DNA from: Armatimonadota bacterium
GTDB taxonomy: Bacteria; Armatimonadota; UBA5829
Reading direction: 5' to 3'
Assembly (NCBI GenBank): GCA_026392045.1
Contig: JAPLCU010000025.1
Location: 1 to 40,933 of the forward strand
DNA: 40,933 nt
The notes under the pieces were generated by a model that was given only the letters and a program-made list of their open reading frames with translations, was not told the DNA's origin and searched no databases. Of the stretch, positions 8,047 through 15,440 are shown piece by piece. Position 1 is the stretch's first letter; the number at the start of each line of letters is the position of its first letter. The translations under genes were made by a program, and so were the position numbers.

Positions 8047-9048
8047 ATGTCAGAAAATGCCAAGGATCAGCTCGCGAAAGGTACGTGGCTTACGTACCGA
8101 CCCGAGATTAAGATAATGGACTGCACAATACGCGACGGCGGACTTATCAATGACCATAAGTTCGAAGACGGATTTGTGAAGGCGGTCTACAAGACCTGCG
8201 TTGCTGCAGGAATAGATGCGATGGAGTTTGGCTACAAGGCTGATAAGAAAATATTTGCGCCAGGACAATTCGGAGACTGGAAGTTCTGTGATGAAGACAC
8301 GCTGCGCCGCATAGTTGATGACAATCCCACCGATCTCAAAATTGCTGTTATGGCAGATGCCGAACGGACCAACTACCATTCGGATATTCTTCCGAAATCG
8401 GAGAGCGTGATCGATATTGTGCGAGTTGCTACATACGTTCATCAGATTCCTACCGCTCTTGAAATGATCAAAGATGCTCATGATAAGGGATACCGCGTGA
8501 CGTGCAACTTGATGGCGGTTTCCACCATTCAAGAAAATGAACTGGGGGAAGCTCTTGAAGTTCTTTCCAACAGCCCGGTATGCGCCATCTTTATAGTAGA
8601 CAGTTTCGGCGCCTACTACTCCGAACAAATACGCGCGCTGGCGCTGAAATTCCTCAGAGCGGTGGAAGGCAAGGGTATAGAGATAGGCATACACGCCCAC
8701 AACAACCAAATGCTGGCCTATGCTAATACCCTGGAAGCGCTGATATTCGGCGCAAATCGTATTGATGCGACTATGAACGGCATGGGCCGCGGCGCGGGGA
8801 ACTGTCCTCTGGAACTGCTGCTTGGCTTCCTCAAAAATCCGAAGTTCCAACTTAGGCCGGTTCTTGAGTGCATACAGGAGCATTTCCTACCGCTCGAGAA
8901 TGCAGGAAACATGGAATGGGGCTATAGGATTCCGTATATGATAACCGGCCAGATGAACCAGCACCCGCGCTCTGCCATTAAGATGAGAGCCGGCAAGAAT
9001 CCTGATGACTACGTAGCGTTTTACGACCAGATGATAGAAGAAGAATAA
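8047..9048 (+). CDS. DRE-TIM metallolyase, 4-hydroxy-2-oxovalerate aldolase-like
   Basis: A 333-aa TIM-barrel enzyme of the HMGL-like/DRE-TIM superfamily. Visible marks are MDCTIRDGG at residues 24-32 (the Arg-Asp of the DRE signature and a metal-ligand Asp), HAHNN at 216-220 (two metal-ligand His) and NGMGRGAGN about 30 residues later. These predict a divalent-metal-dependent lyase or aldolase acting through an enolate of a 2-oxo acid. The length suits a DmpG-like aldolase, but no acylating acetaldehyde dehydrogenase partner is present, so the catabolic meta-cleavage role is doubtful. A strong GGAGG about 8 nt before ATG 8047 fixes the start. It stands alone, converging on the DUF4091 gene. 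Substrate unknown. Confidence 0.85.
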   Translation: MSENAKDQLAKGTWLTYRPEIKIMDCTIRDGGLINDHKFEDGFVKAVYKTCVAAGIDAMEFGYKADKKIFAPGQFGDWKFCDEDTLRRIVDDNPTDLKIAVMADAERTNYHSDILPKSESVIDIVRVATYVHQIPTALEMIKDAHDKGYRVTCNLMAVSTIQENELGEALEVLSNSPVCAIFIVDSFGAYYSEQIRALALKFLRAVEGKGIEIGIHAHNNQMLAYANTLEALIFGANRIDATMNGMGRGAGNCPLELLLGFLKNPKFQLRPVLECIQEHFLPLENAGNMEWGYRIPYMITGQMNQHPRSAIKMRAGKNPDDYVAFYDQMIEEE

Positions 9049-9053
9049 ACCAT

Positions 9054-9193
9054 CCGTGGCTTCGGTGCTTCGGTTCGCTTTTTGAGCCGAAGCAAACCAA
9101 CGAAGAGTTGTGAGTTGGGGAAGGGACGCTTCCCTTCCCCAACACCCAACACCTAACACCCAACACCCAATATTGAAGCTATGGAGCTTCAAT
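9054..9193. terminator. Convergent-gene hairpins and TTGGG-type repeats
   Basis: Between the convergent aldolase and DUF4091 genes there are three hairpins. GCTTCGGTTC/GAGCCGAAGC lies at about 9068-9093. A 13-bp perfect stem with a 4-nt loop spans 9114-9126 and 9131-9143. ATTGAAGCT/AGCTTCAAT (9172-9180 and 9185-9193) overlaps the DUF4091 stop codon. CCCAACACC units (9139-9172) fill the rest. The block probably terminates transcription from both sides, though none of the stems has a long T-run. Confidence 0.5.
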
Positions 9194-12100
9194 CCTCTGA
9201 GCTATTTGGTCTCGAACCGATGCGAGAGCGCTGGCATCGCCATTGTAGCTGTTCCACAGAGTCGCGATCTGATCTGTGTATGCTTTTACTCCCGCGCGGC
9301 CTATTTTCTGCTCAAGAAGCCAGAAGTATTGATAATCTTCCACGGAGTCTCTCAGGGTCTCCATGCGAATTGATGTAACCGGTCCGTTGATGCCCACCTG
9401 ATAACCAGGATAGAACAGCGATCCCTCGCCATAGCGCCCATAAGTGTTGCCTACTCCCAGAGTATCCGCAGATGTCCAAGGATCAGGAACTGACGAAGAC
9501 CAGAAATCGACCTTCCAATAGAGGAATCCTGTGCATGCATAGTGATAAGACTGCCATGTCAGCACGCGCAGATCCATCGGCTTGCTCTGGATAAAGAACT
9601 TAGGATCAAGCGCTGTGCAGCCCCAAAGCGTATCTCCCGCCTGGCGTCTTGCCTCAAGCGCAGGCGCCACGCGCGTCTCCCAGAACTTGATACCTATACA
9701 CCAGAGGTTGGTATAGCCAGTGAGCTCGTCTATAATCTTGATCTGAGACCAGTATTGGTCTCTGTCCGCGCCAAGGACCGGCTCGCTTGCGGCGGAGGAT
9801 GTGTGGGCGACCTTGCACTTGTAGAGATAGTCCTGCCAATAGTAGGGTCCCTCGTCGCCATGGCAAACAATTTCCCCAACTGCGTAGCTTCTGCCGGAAA
9901 CCCATCTGGGCTCAGCGCTGGCTCTCGGGTCATCGACTACCGTAGCCATCGCCAGAGCAGCAGGCTTGATGCTATGCACATAGGTGCAATCATTCTTTAC
10001 ACTCGCAACATGCGCCATAGACCAAATCTCATCAGCGAGATAGAAATAGCCCTTATTGAGCACACCGAGTGATTCGAAGCGATTCATGCTGTTTGTCAAA
10101 TACGTCGCATTGGTGGTCCACGGTATGAGTGTGGCAGATAGTCTCGGATCAGTGAGGTACTTGGCTCCATCAGCCGAGAAGATGTCAGTGCCCGTAGGAA
10201 TAACAAACGGACAGACGCCATGGTTCAACATGAACTCGCTGTATATCTTTTCAAGATCAAAGCCCTGAGTCGAGTGGCGGTCGATCTTGTGCTGAATCGC
10301 CATCTCATAAGGATCGAACTGGAATGCGGTGGCGTATTTGTTCGCATCCGGAAGCGCGAAGTTATAAACGTGCAAAACGTAGGGAATCTCAGTCTTAGCG
10401 CCGCTGGCGTCAGTGATTGTGATCTTGCCAGTATAGTCGCCCTCGGCAGCAGTCTTCGGAACGGCTACGTCGAGCCAAATTGGCTTGGTCTCACCTGCGC
10501 CCAGCGTAAACGGCTTCTGGTAAGGAGGCAGCGCATCGGGATAGTCTTGCTTATAATCGGGCAAGTATATATACGAAGCCAGAAATACTGATACATTCGA
10601 TGCCGAGATCGTGCTTGCCCCGGAGGTAAGGTCGCTCGCTGAGATTGTGACTGAGCTAACAGCGCTGGCTCCGCCGCGAAGCACCACCTGGAACGCCTCG
10701 TGTTCACCCTTCGCAGCCTTGATAACAGGCGTCTGCAGATTCTTGACCGGATCAGTCTTGAGAATTTTCTCCAAAGAAGTTGCTGTCCAAATCGAGCCCT
10801 GGAACAGATTTTCAGGACGATCAGGAGCTATCATATCACTGCTGGATTCAACCCTCAGAACCGGTATCGCTGCTCCCACGTCGTTATTCTCAGCGCCAAC
10901 ACACCCGATAAGCGTAAACTGGCCGCTGGTGTTTGTGTTTTCGGGGGCATAGACCTTGATAGCCTGCATACCATCCGTGAAATCAAGCGTACCCGAGGCG
11001 ATATCAGCGGATGCAATTGACCCGGAGACTGACACAAGCAGACCGGTCATTGCCGCTGTTTCGAGCACAGATTCGATTGTGGATGATATAGCTGCAATCT
11101 TCATATTTGATGTCGAAACCGCCTGAGTATCAGCAATTATCACACGCTCGCCATTCAACGTGTCCAAAATGCCTTTAATGGCAATTTGCTGTCCCTCAAC
11201 TGCGTTTGTCTGCCCAATGATACGAATACCCGAACTGCAGTCTGTTTCTTCTATATAATACCCAGTCGCAGCGATGCTTCCGTCCGCATCAAGCTCGTTG
11301 ACCATCTTAGTTTGGGATTTGGGCGCCAATTGTACCAATGTGCCATCTTCAAGATTGGCAAGCTCAGAGATATTGGCAATGTTGACAACTGTCGGAGGTG
11401 GGGGCGGGGACGGAGGCGGAGGAGTAACCGCCGGCATATTAACTCTGGCTACACCGGCTATGTTCCATGCGGGGAGTATGTTATAGATGGTAACCAGCGA
11501 GTAAAAGTCAAAGCTCCCGTCTTTTGGAGGAACGTTGTACCATTGCAGCGGATGAATGGAGCTCATGCAGGTAACTATCTCGTCCACACCGTCATCATCC
11601 ACATCGCCAATTACCGTGCTCCCTCTATTTACGGTCCATGGCCAGTGTGAGCCTTTGACCTTGGAAAGGTTCCAGTTTCTATCGGTGAAATAGACCGTGG
11701 GGTCATAATCATCTGAGGCATAAAACGCCATAACCCGCGCCGGAACGGTGGCATCCAACTTGCCGCAACCTATGGGAACCCAATCGGGATACGGAGCTTT
11801 ATGATCATAGCCCGTGAAGCCGGCGCGCCATCGCATGCCTACGCCATTGGTCCACCAGACGAGATCAGACTTGATTCCACGCTGCCGAACGTCGGCAGCA
11901 TAAGCCTTGTCCATCCAAACCGATACACGACGTTGCGTGCCAGTGGGGCTAATGCTGTAAGATTTGCGATAAATCTGCGAGGCATAGACAATTCGCCCGA
12001 TTGTTCCCAATCCACCGGTTCGCAGCACAGTCAATGGAACTGCATCGATAGGTGTGTTGGGGATAGCATAATTTTGTTCGGGATGCCAAAGCCCATCGCC

Positions 12101-12427
12101 GGGAATCTTATAGTATCCCAGCTTGCCGCCCACGGCGCTCGAATAGACCATTTCATCCTCAGCGCCGTCGCCGTCCACATCCCCGATCACGACATTGTTC
12201 ATACTCGCCGTCCCAGCGAGGGTGACCGTGTCCTTAGCGCTGGGAACATATAGTTGGTAGTCTGTGCCAGGAGCTGTCCGGAAGACAATAACCGGACTTA
12301 CGCCAGCCAAAGCTGACGCAGACGCGATGAGCATTACGCCTAGCATAAATGCGATAAACAAAGCGCTATTACGCAAGCGCAAACCTGGCGTGCCTGGGCC
12401 AAAAGTGATGCCAAAACGATGTTTCAT
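9179..12427 (-). CDS. Secreted DUF4091 / GH123-like glycosidase with beta-propeller N-terminus
   Basis: A large extracytoplasmic protein, about 1082 aa from the chosen start. A signal peptide is clear: basic n-region, then LFIAFMLGVMLIASASALA. Residues 50-340 contain FG-GAP/VCBS-like blades with calcium-loop motifs (GDVDGDGAEDE and GDVDDDGVDEI). A Pro-rich linker (TPPPPSPPPPP) follows, then a beta domain of about 180 aa with OB-like character, then the C-terminal DUF4091 region related to GH123 (YTGKITITDASG, about 250 residues later YFYLADEIW, then FLYWKVDFW and DSVEDYQYFWLLE). The adjacent Asp-Glu in ADEIW matches the acid pair used by characterised GH123 enzymes. Start ATG 12427 has AAAGG 8 nt upstream; an ATG 14 codons earlier precedes a less convincing leader. 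The natural glycan is unknown. Confidence 0.85.
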   Translation of the reverse strand: MKHRFGITFGPGTPGLRLRNSALFIAFMLGVMLIASASALAGVSPVIVFRTAPGTDYQLYVPSAKDTVTLAGTASMNNVVIGDVDGDGAEDEMVYSSAVGGKLGYYKIPGDGLWHPEQNYAIPNTPIDAVPLTVLRTGGLGTIGRIVYASQIYRKSYSISPTGTQRRVSVWMDKAYAADVRQRGIKSDLVWWTNGVGMRWRAGFTGYDHKAPYPDWVPIGCGKLDATVPARVMAFYASDDYDPTVYFTDRNWNLSKVKGSHWPWTVNRGSTVIGDVDDDGVDEIVTCMSSIHPLQWYNVPPKDGSFDFYSLVTIYNILPAWNIAGVARVNMPAVTPPPPSPPPPPTVVNIANISELANLEDGTLVQLAPKSQTKMVNELDADGSIAATGYYIEETDCSSGIRIIGQTNAVEGQQIAIKGILDTLNGERVIIADTQAVSTSNMKIAAISSTIESVLETAAMTGLLVSVSGSIASADIASGTLDFTDGMQAIKVYAPENTNTSGQFTLIGCVGAENNDVGAAIPVLRVESSSDMIAPDRPENLFQGSIWTATSLEKILKTDPVKNLQTPVIKAAKGEHEAFQVVLRGGASAVSSVTISASDLTSGASTISASNVSVFLASYIYLPDYKQDYPDALPPYQKPFTLGAGETKPIWLDVAVPKTAAEGDYTGKITITDASGAKTEIPYVLHVYNFALPDANKYATAFQFDPYEMAIQHKIDRHSTQGFDLEKIYSEFMLNHGVCPFVIPTGTDIFSADGAKYLTDPRLSATLIPWTTNATYLTNSMNRFESLGVLNKGYFYLADEIWSMAHVASVKNDCTYVHSIKPAALAMATVVDDPRASAEPRWVSGRSYAVGEIVCHGDEGPYYWQDYLYKCKVAHTSSAASEPVLGADRDQYWSQIKIIDELTGYTNLWCIGIKFWETRVAPALEARRQAGDTLWGCTALDPKFFIQSKPMDLRVLTWQSYHYACTGFLYWKVDFWSSSVPDPWTSADTLGVGNTYGRYGEGSLFYPGYQVGINGPVTSIRMETLRDSVEDYQYFWLLEQKIGRAGVKAYTDQIATLWNSYNGDASALASVRDQIAQRIEAP

Positions 12428-12504
12428 AGTGTCGCCTTTCTTGGTTATAGATGCAGTGAATAGATTCATCCTTGAATATTATTCCATAATTAACTGCAGA
12501 GTTA

Positions 12505-12533
12505 TGTATAATTTTATGGCGTTCTTGTGTCAC
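12505..12533 (-). promoter_or_regulatory. Sigma-70-like promoter for the DUF4091 gene
   Basis: On the minus strand GTGACA (12533-12528) and TATACA (12510-12505) are separated by exactly 17 bp, matching TTGACA at 5 of 6 and TATAAT at 4 of 6. It lies about 80 nt upstream of the start codon. The -35 overlaps a small inverted repeat TGTCA-N5-TGACA, a possible operator. The rest of the divergent gap 12428-12798 shows no gene that I can support. Confidence 0.45.
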
Positions 12534-12798
12534 TGTATGACAGTCTGCTACAACCCTATTTTCTCATAAACCTGATTGGTTGGATCGGTTTACAAGTCAA
12601 ATCAACCTCCTTTTACGCTTGGTTCAGCCAAATTCGTGCTGATAAAAGGATAGCACAGCTGCTGTATATAAGCAAGGGCTTGTATTATTATTTTGCAGAC
12701 TTAACGCTTGCTTGTCACAAATTAACGGTCGAAAGAGTGTTTTTCGTGGTAAATGCTGGGTATAGTTATCCTGCATCCAGGCAGAGGAGGACAAAGAA

Positions 12799-14121
12799 CT
12801 GAACGAAAAAGCCCTGAGTCAGAAAACCAATGTCAGCAGCCCGCCCAACCCCATGTCCATGAGCCTGCGGCACAACTTCATGTGGACGCTGGCCGGCAAT
12901 TTGACGTATAGCGGGTGCCAATGGGGAATGCTTGTCGCAATCGCTAAGCTGGGTACGGTGGAGGGAGTTGGGTATTTCGGCCTCGCATTCGCAATTACAG
13001 CGCCAATCATCATTTTCGCGAACATGCAGCTTTGCGTAGTTGCGGGAACAGATACAAAACGAGATTACCTTTTCAGCGATTATCTCGGCCTCAGAATCAT
13101 CACAACAATAATCGCGCTGCCGGCAATGATTGGGTTTGGGGTGATTTCCGGCTCAGATCGCGAAAGTGTGCTTATCATCATAGTGATCGGCGTTGCTAAA
13201 GCAATTGAATCTATGAGCGATATCGTCTATGGCCCCTGTTATCAACAAGAGAGACTGGAGCGAGTCGCGATCTCAATGATCCTAAAGGGATTGATATCAC
13301 TTGCCACGCTCTGCACCGTCATGTATGTCACCCGTAGTATTCTATATGCTTCGATATCTTTGGCTATTTCATGGGCCATAATAGTAGTTCTTTATGACAT
13401 CAAGAGCCCGGCCGTAATTGCCAGAATGGCACGAGAATCACATATTGCAATGGTCGAAGATCTAAATATGCATCCGCATTTTAATTGGCCAAAGCTTAGG
13501 AAGCTGTTGACGCTTGCACTCCCCCTTGGTTTCGTTACCATGCTCGGTTCTCTCACCTTAAACGGCCCGCGCTACTTCATTGAATGGTGTTTCGGCAAAC
13601 ATGATCTGGGTATCTTTGTGGCGTTGGCATATCTTATGGCGGCCGGAAACACAATATTCACCGCGCTCGGGCAGTCGACAATGCCCCGCATGTCCAAATA
13701 CTACGCAGCCAAAGATTTCAGGGCTTTCAAAAAGCTTCTTGTAAAGCAGGTTGCATTCGCGGCAATGTTGACCGTGTGCGGAGTATTGTTAGTTTCAATG
13801 GCAGGCCAGTGGTTGCTGAGCGTTATTTATAAGCCCGAATATGCCACCCACCAAACAGAGTTCATTTGGTTGACCCTGGGAACTGGAATTGGGTTTATTG
13901 GCGGATATCTGGGGCAAGGGGTGACCGCGGCCCGAGCTTACAGACACCTCACGATATCATCCGTCACAATCACCGCTTCGGCCATTTTGATCTCGTGGAT
14001 GCTGATACCGAAATTTGGAATACTGGGAGCAGCCTGGACTACCGGGTTGGTTGGGGTGGTGAGTTGCATAATGCCGATCATTATTTTGATCACGCTCCTG
14101 CGCAAAGAGGCATGTTCATGA
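12799..14121 (+). CDS. Polysaccharide flippase (Wzx-like, MATE/MOP superfamily)
   Basis: Integral membrane protein expected to move lipid-linked sugar repeat units across the inner membrane. About 12 hydrophobic segments are spread along the chain, and the N-terminus (LRHNFMWTLAGNLTYSGCQWGMLVAIAKLG) has the layout of PF01943/PF13440 flippases. The last part (ATG 12853 onward) is 422 aa. I extend the start to CTG 12799 because GAGGAGG (12784-12790) sits 8 nt before it and the frame is open from 12766, whereas ATG 12853 has no ribosome binding site. The extra 18 residues are polar, as expected for a cytoplasmic tail. It is the first gene of the polysaccharide locus and overlaps the next gene by 4 bp (ATGA). 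Confidence 0.85.
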   Translation: MNEKALSQKTNVSSPPNPMSMSLRHNFMWTLAGNLTYSGCQWGMLVAIAKLGTVEGVGYFGLAFAITAPIIIFANMQLCVVAGTDTKRDYLFSDYLGLRIITTIIALPAMIGFGVISGSDRESVLIIIVIGVAKAIESMSDIVYGPCYQQERLERVAISMILKGLISLATLCTVMYVTRSILYASISLAISWAIIVVLYDIKSPAVIARMARESHIAMVEDLNMHPHFNWPKLRKLLTLALPLGFVTMLGSLTLNGPRYFIEWCFGKHDLGIFVALAYLMAAGNTIFTALGQSTMPRMSKYYAAKDFRAFKKLLVKQVAFAAMLTVCGVLLVSMAGQWLLSVIYKPEYATHQTEFIWLTLGTGIGFIGGYLGQGVTAARAYRHLTISSVTITASAILISWMLIPKFGILGAAWTTGLVGVVSCIMPIIILITLLRKEACS

Positions 14122-15428
14122 GAAAGCTCCAAGATTGGTTACTAGCCGGATATATAATCCTGCTTCCTATTCAGTTCAAAATGGGCGACTTTGGCCGATA
14201 TGCGCCTTCTGATACTTTTCTGTTCTTCATATTGCTGGGTTCGGCGCTTGGAGTGATGCGTTTGCGTATCAAACCTAATACCTGGAGTTTCTGGCATCTG
14301 GGATTGATAGCGGCTTTCTTGATTGCAACGCTTGTCGGTCTGGTGCGAACAGGCCGAGTGACACAATACGCCGTCATAAACAAAGACATCGGCTTGCTTG
14401 TGCTGTTTTCGGCTTATGCCGTGATGATCAACGCCGCCGACAGTTGGAAGCGCATCAGATGGATTTTGCGATTGCTGGTCTTGAGTGTTGCCATACAAAA
14501 TGTTTTCTGCGTTTTGGGATTTCTTGCAGTCAGGACTATGGGGGCGCAGTTGCCATTTCTTCTCTCGGACAACACTCGCCTTAACGGCCTCCTGGTAGAC
14601 CCAAATGCTTATGGCGGGCTGCTGGTCATGGCGATAAGCGTGCATATAGTCACCTATTTCCACCGGCAGCCTTTAGTGCCGGGGTTCGCAGGCGCCTTGG
14701 TAACTATAACGCTCGCAATGGGCGTGCTGCTCACGTATTCTCGATCAGCGTGGATAGGCCTTTTTGCTCTTATGCTGATAGTAATGGCGCAAGGCCCAAA
14801 AGCAGGGATTCGGCTTGCGCTGCTTGGCATTGTGAGTTTCTATGCCATTTTGCAAGTCATGGGGCCTCAATATGCCAATGAAATGAGCTCATTGGCATTT
14901 AGGCAGTCGCAGGTCACGGATCGAATCGAACTTATCCACAAGGCAATACTAATGTTCTGGCAGAGCCCGCTGTTCGGTATTGGGATGGGCGTATTCTGGG
15001 AAAAGTACGGCACCATCATCCACAACACCCCGGTCTGGATTCTCACTGAATGCGGCGTATTTGGATTTGTTATATTCGCCGGATTCAGCGCCTGGTTTCT
15101 GCTGAAAGGCATTCAGGCCTACAGGCTGGTGGGAAGGACAGAGAAAGCGCTGGTTATGGGTCTGCTGGCAAGCGACCTGGTCATGATGGGATTGTCAATG
15201 GGAATAGAAGCTACCTACCAACGGCACTGGTGGCTAGTTTTGGCGATGATAGCGGCATCTTATCGCCTATCGCGTGAAAAATCTTTGTTCGGGGGGATTT
15301 GCAATCCCGCCCGAAACGGTAGGCTTCGGCATCAGGATACCGAAGCAACAAACGGTAGGCTTCGGCATCAGGATACCGAAGTAACAAACGGTAGGCTTCG
15401 GCATCAGGATACCGAAGCAACAAGCTGA
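14118..15428 (+). CDS. O-antigen ligase/polymerase-like membrane protein
   Basis: A 436-aa multi-spanning membrane protein of the Wzy/WaaL group, which either polymerises repeat units or ligates the glycan to its acceptor. About ten hydrophobic helices are visible. A large loop near residues 285-320 carries the PLFGIGMGVFWEKYGTIIHNTPVWILTECG region, with the IHN segment usual for this family. The start is ATG 14118, overlapping the flippase stop as ATGA. The last 45 residues are abnormal: FGGICNPARNGRLRHQDTEAT and two more copies of NGRLRHQDTEAT/VT are a translation of an intergenic palindrome plus three 36-bp repeats (15315-15422), so the original C-terminus has been replaced or extended by repeat DNA. 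Wzy and WaaL cannot be told apart here. Confidence 0.85.
   Translation: MRKLQDWLLAGYIILLPIQFKMGDFGRYAPSDTFLFFILLGSALGVMRLRIKPNTWSFWHLGLIAAFLIATLVGLVRTGRVTQYAVINKDIGLLVLFSAYAVMINAADSWKRIRWILRLLVLSVAIQNVFCVLGFLAVRTMGAQLPFLLSDNTRLNGLLVDPNAYGGLLVMAISVHIVTYFHRQPLVPGFAGALVTITLAMGVLLTYSRSAWIGLFALMLIVMAQGPKAGIRLALLGIVSFYAILQVMGPQYANEMSSLAFRQSQVTDRIELIHKAILMFWQSPLFGIGMGVFWEKYGTIIHNTPVWILTECGVFGFVIFAGFSAWFLLKGIQAYRLVGRTEKALVMGLLASDLVMMGLSMGIEATYQRHWWLVLAMIAASYRLSREKSLFGGICNPARNGRLRHQDTEATNGRLRHQDTEVTNGRLRHQDTEATS
15296..15422. repeat. Family-D array, three perfect-length 36-bp units, in the ligase gene
   Basis: Units at 15315-15350, 15351-15386 and 15387-15422 are identical except for one C-to-T. Each has the arms CTTCGG and CCGAAG around CATCAGGATA. 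A GGATTTGCAATCC palindrome with a GCCCGAA tail (15296-15316) precedes the array; the same palindrome type begins the window (4-24). The unit length is a multiple of three, so the array is read as NGRLRHQDTEAT. The stop codon follows 4 bases later. A longer version of the same unit occurs in the next gene in a different reading frame. Confidence 0.95.
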
Positions 15429-15440
15429 GGTGTTGAAATC

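Noticed and set aside
8050-8883. A 277-codon frame antisense to the aldolase gene
   Set aside because: The sense strand has clear DRE-TIM motifs and a GGAGG site; the antisense frame looks like composition shadow.
15315-15422. Three 36-bp direct repeats as a possible CRISPR array
   Set aside because: Units are directly adjacent with no spacers, lie within a coding region and no cas gene is present.
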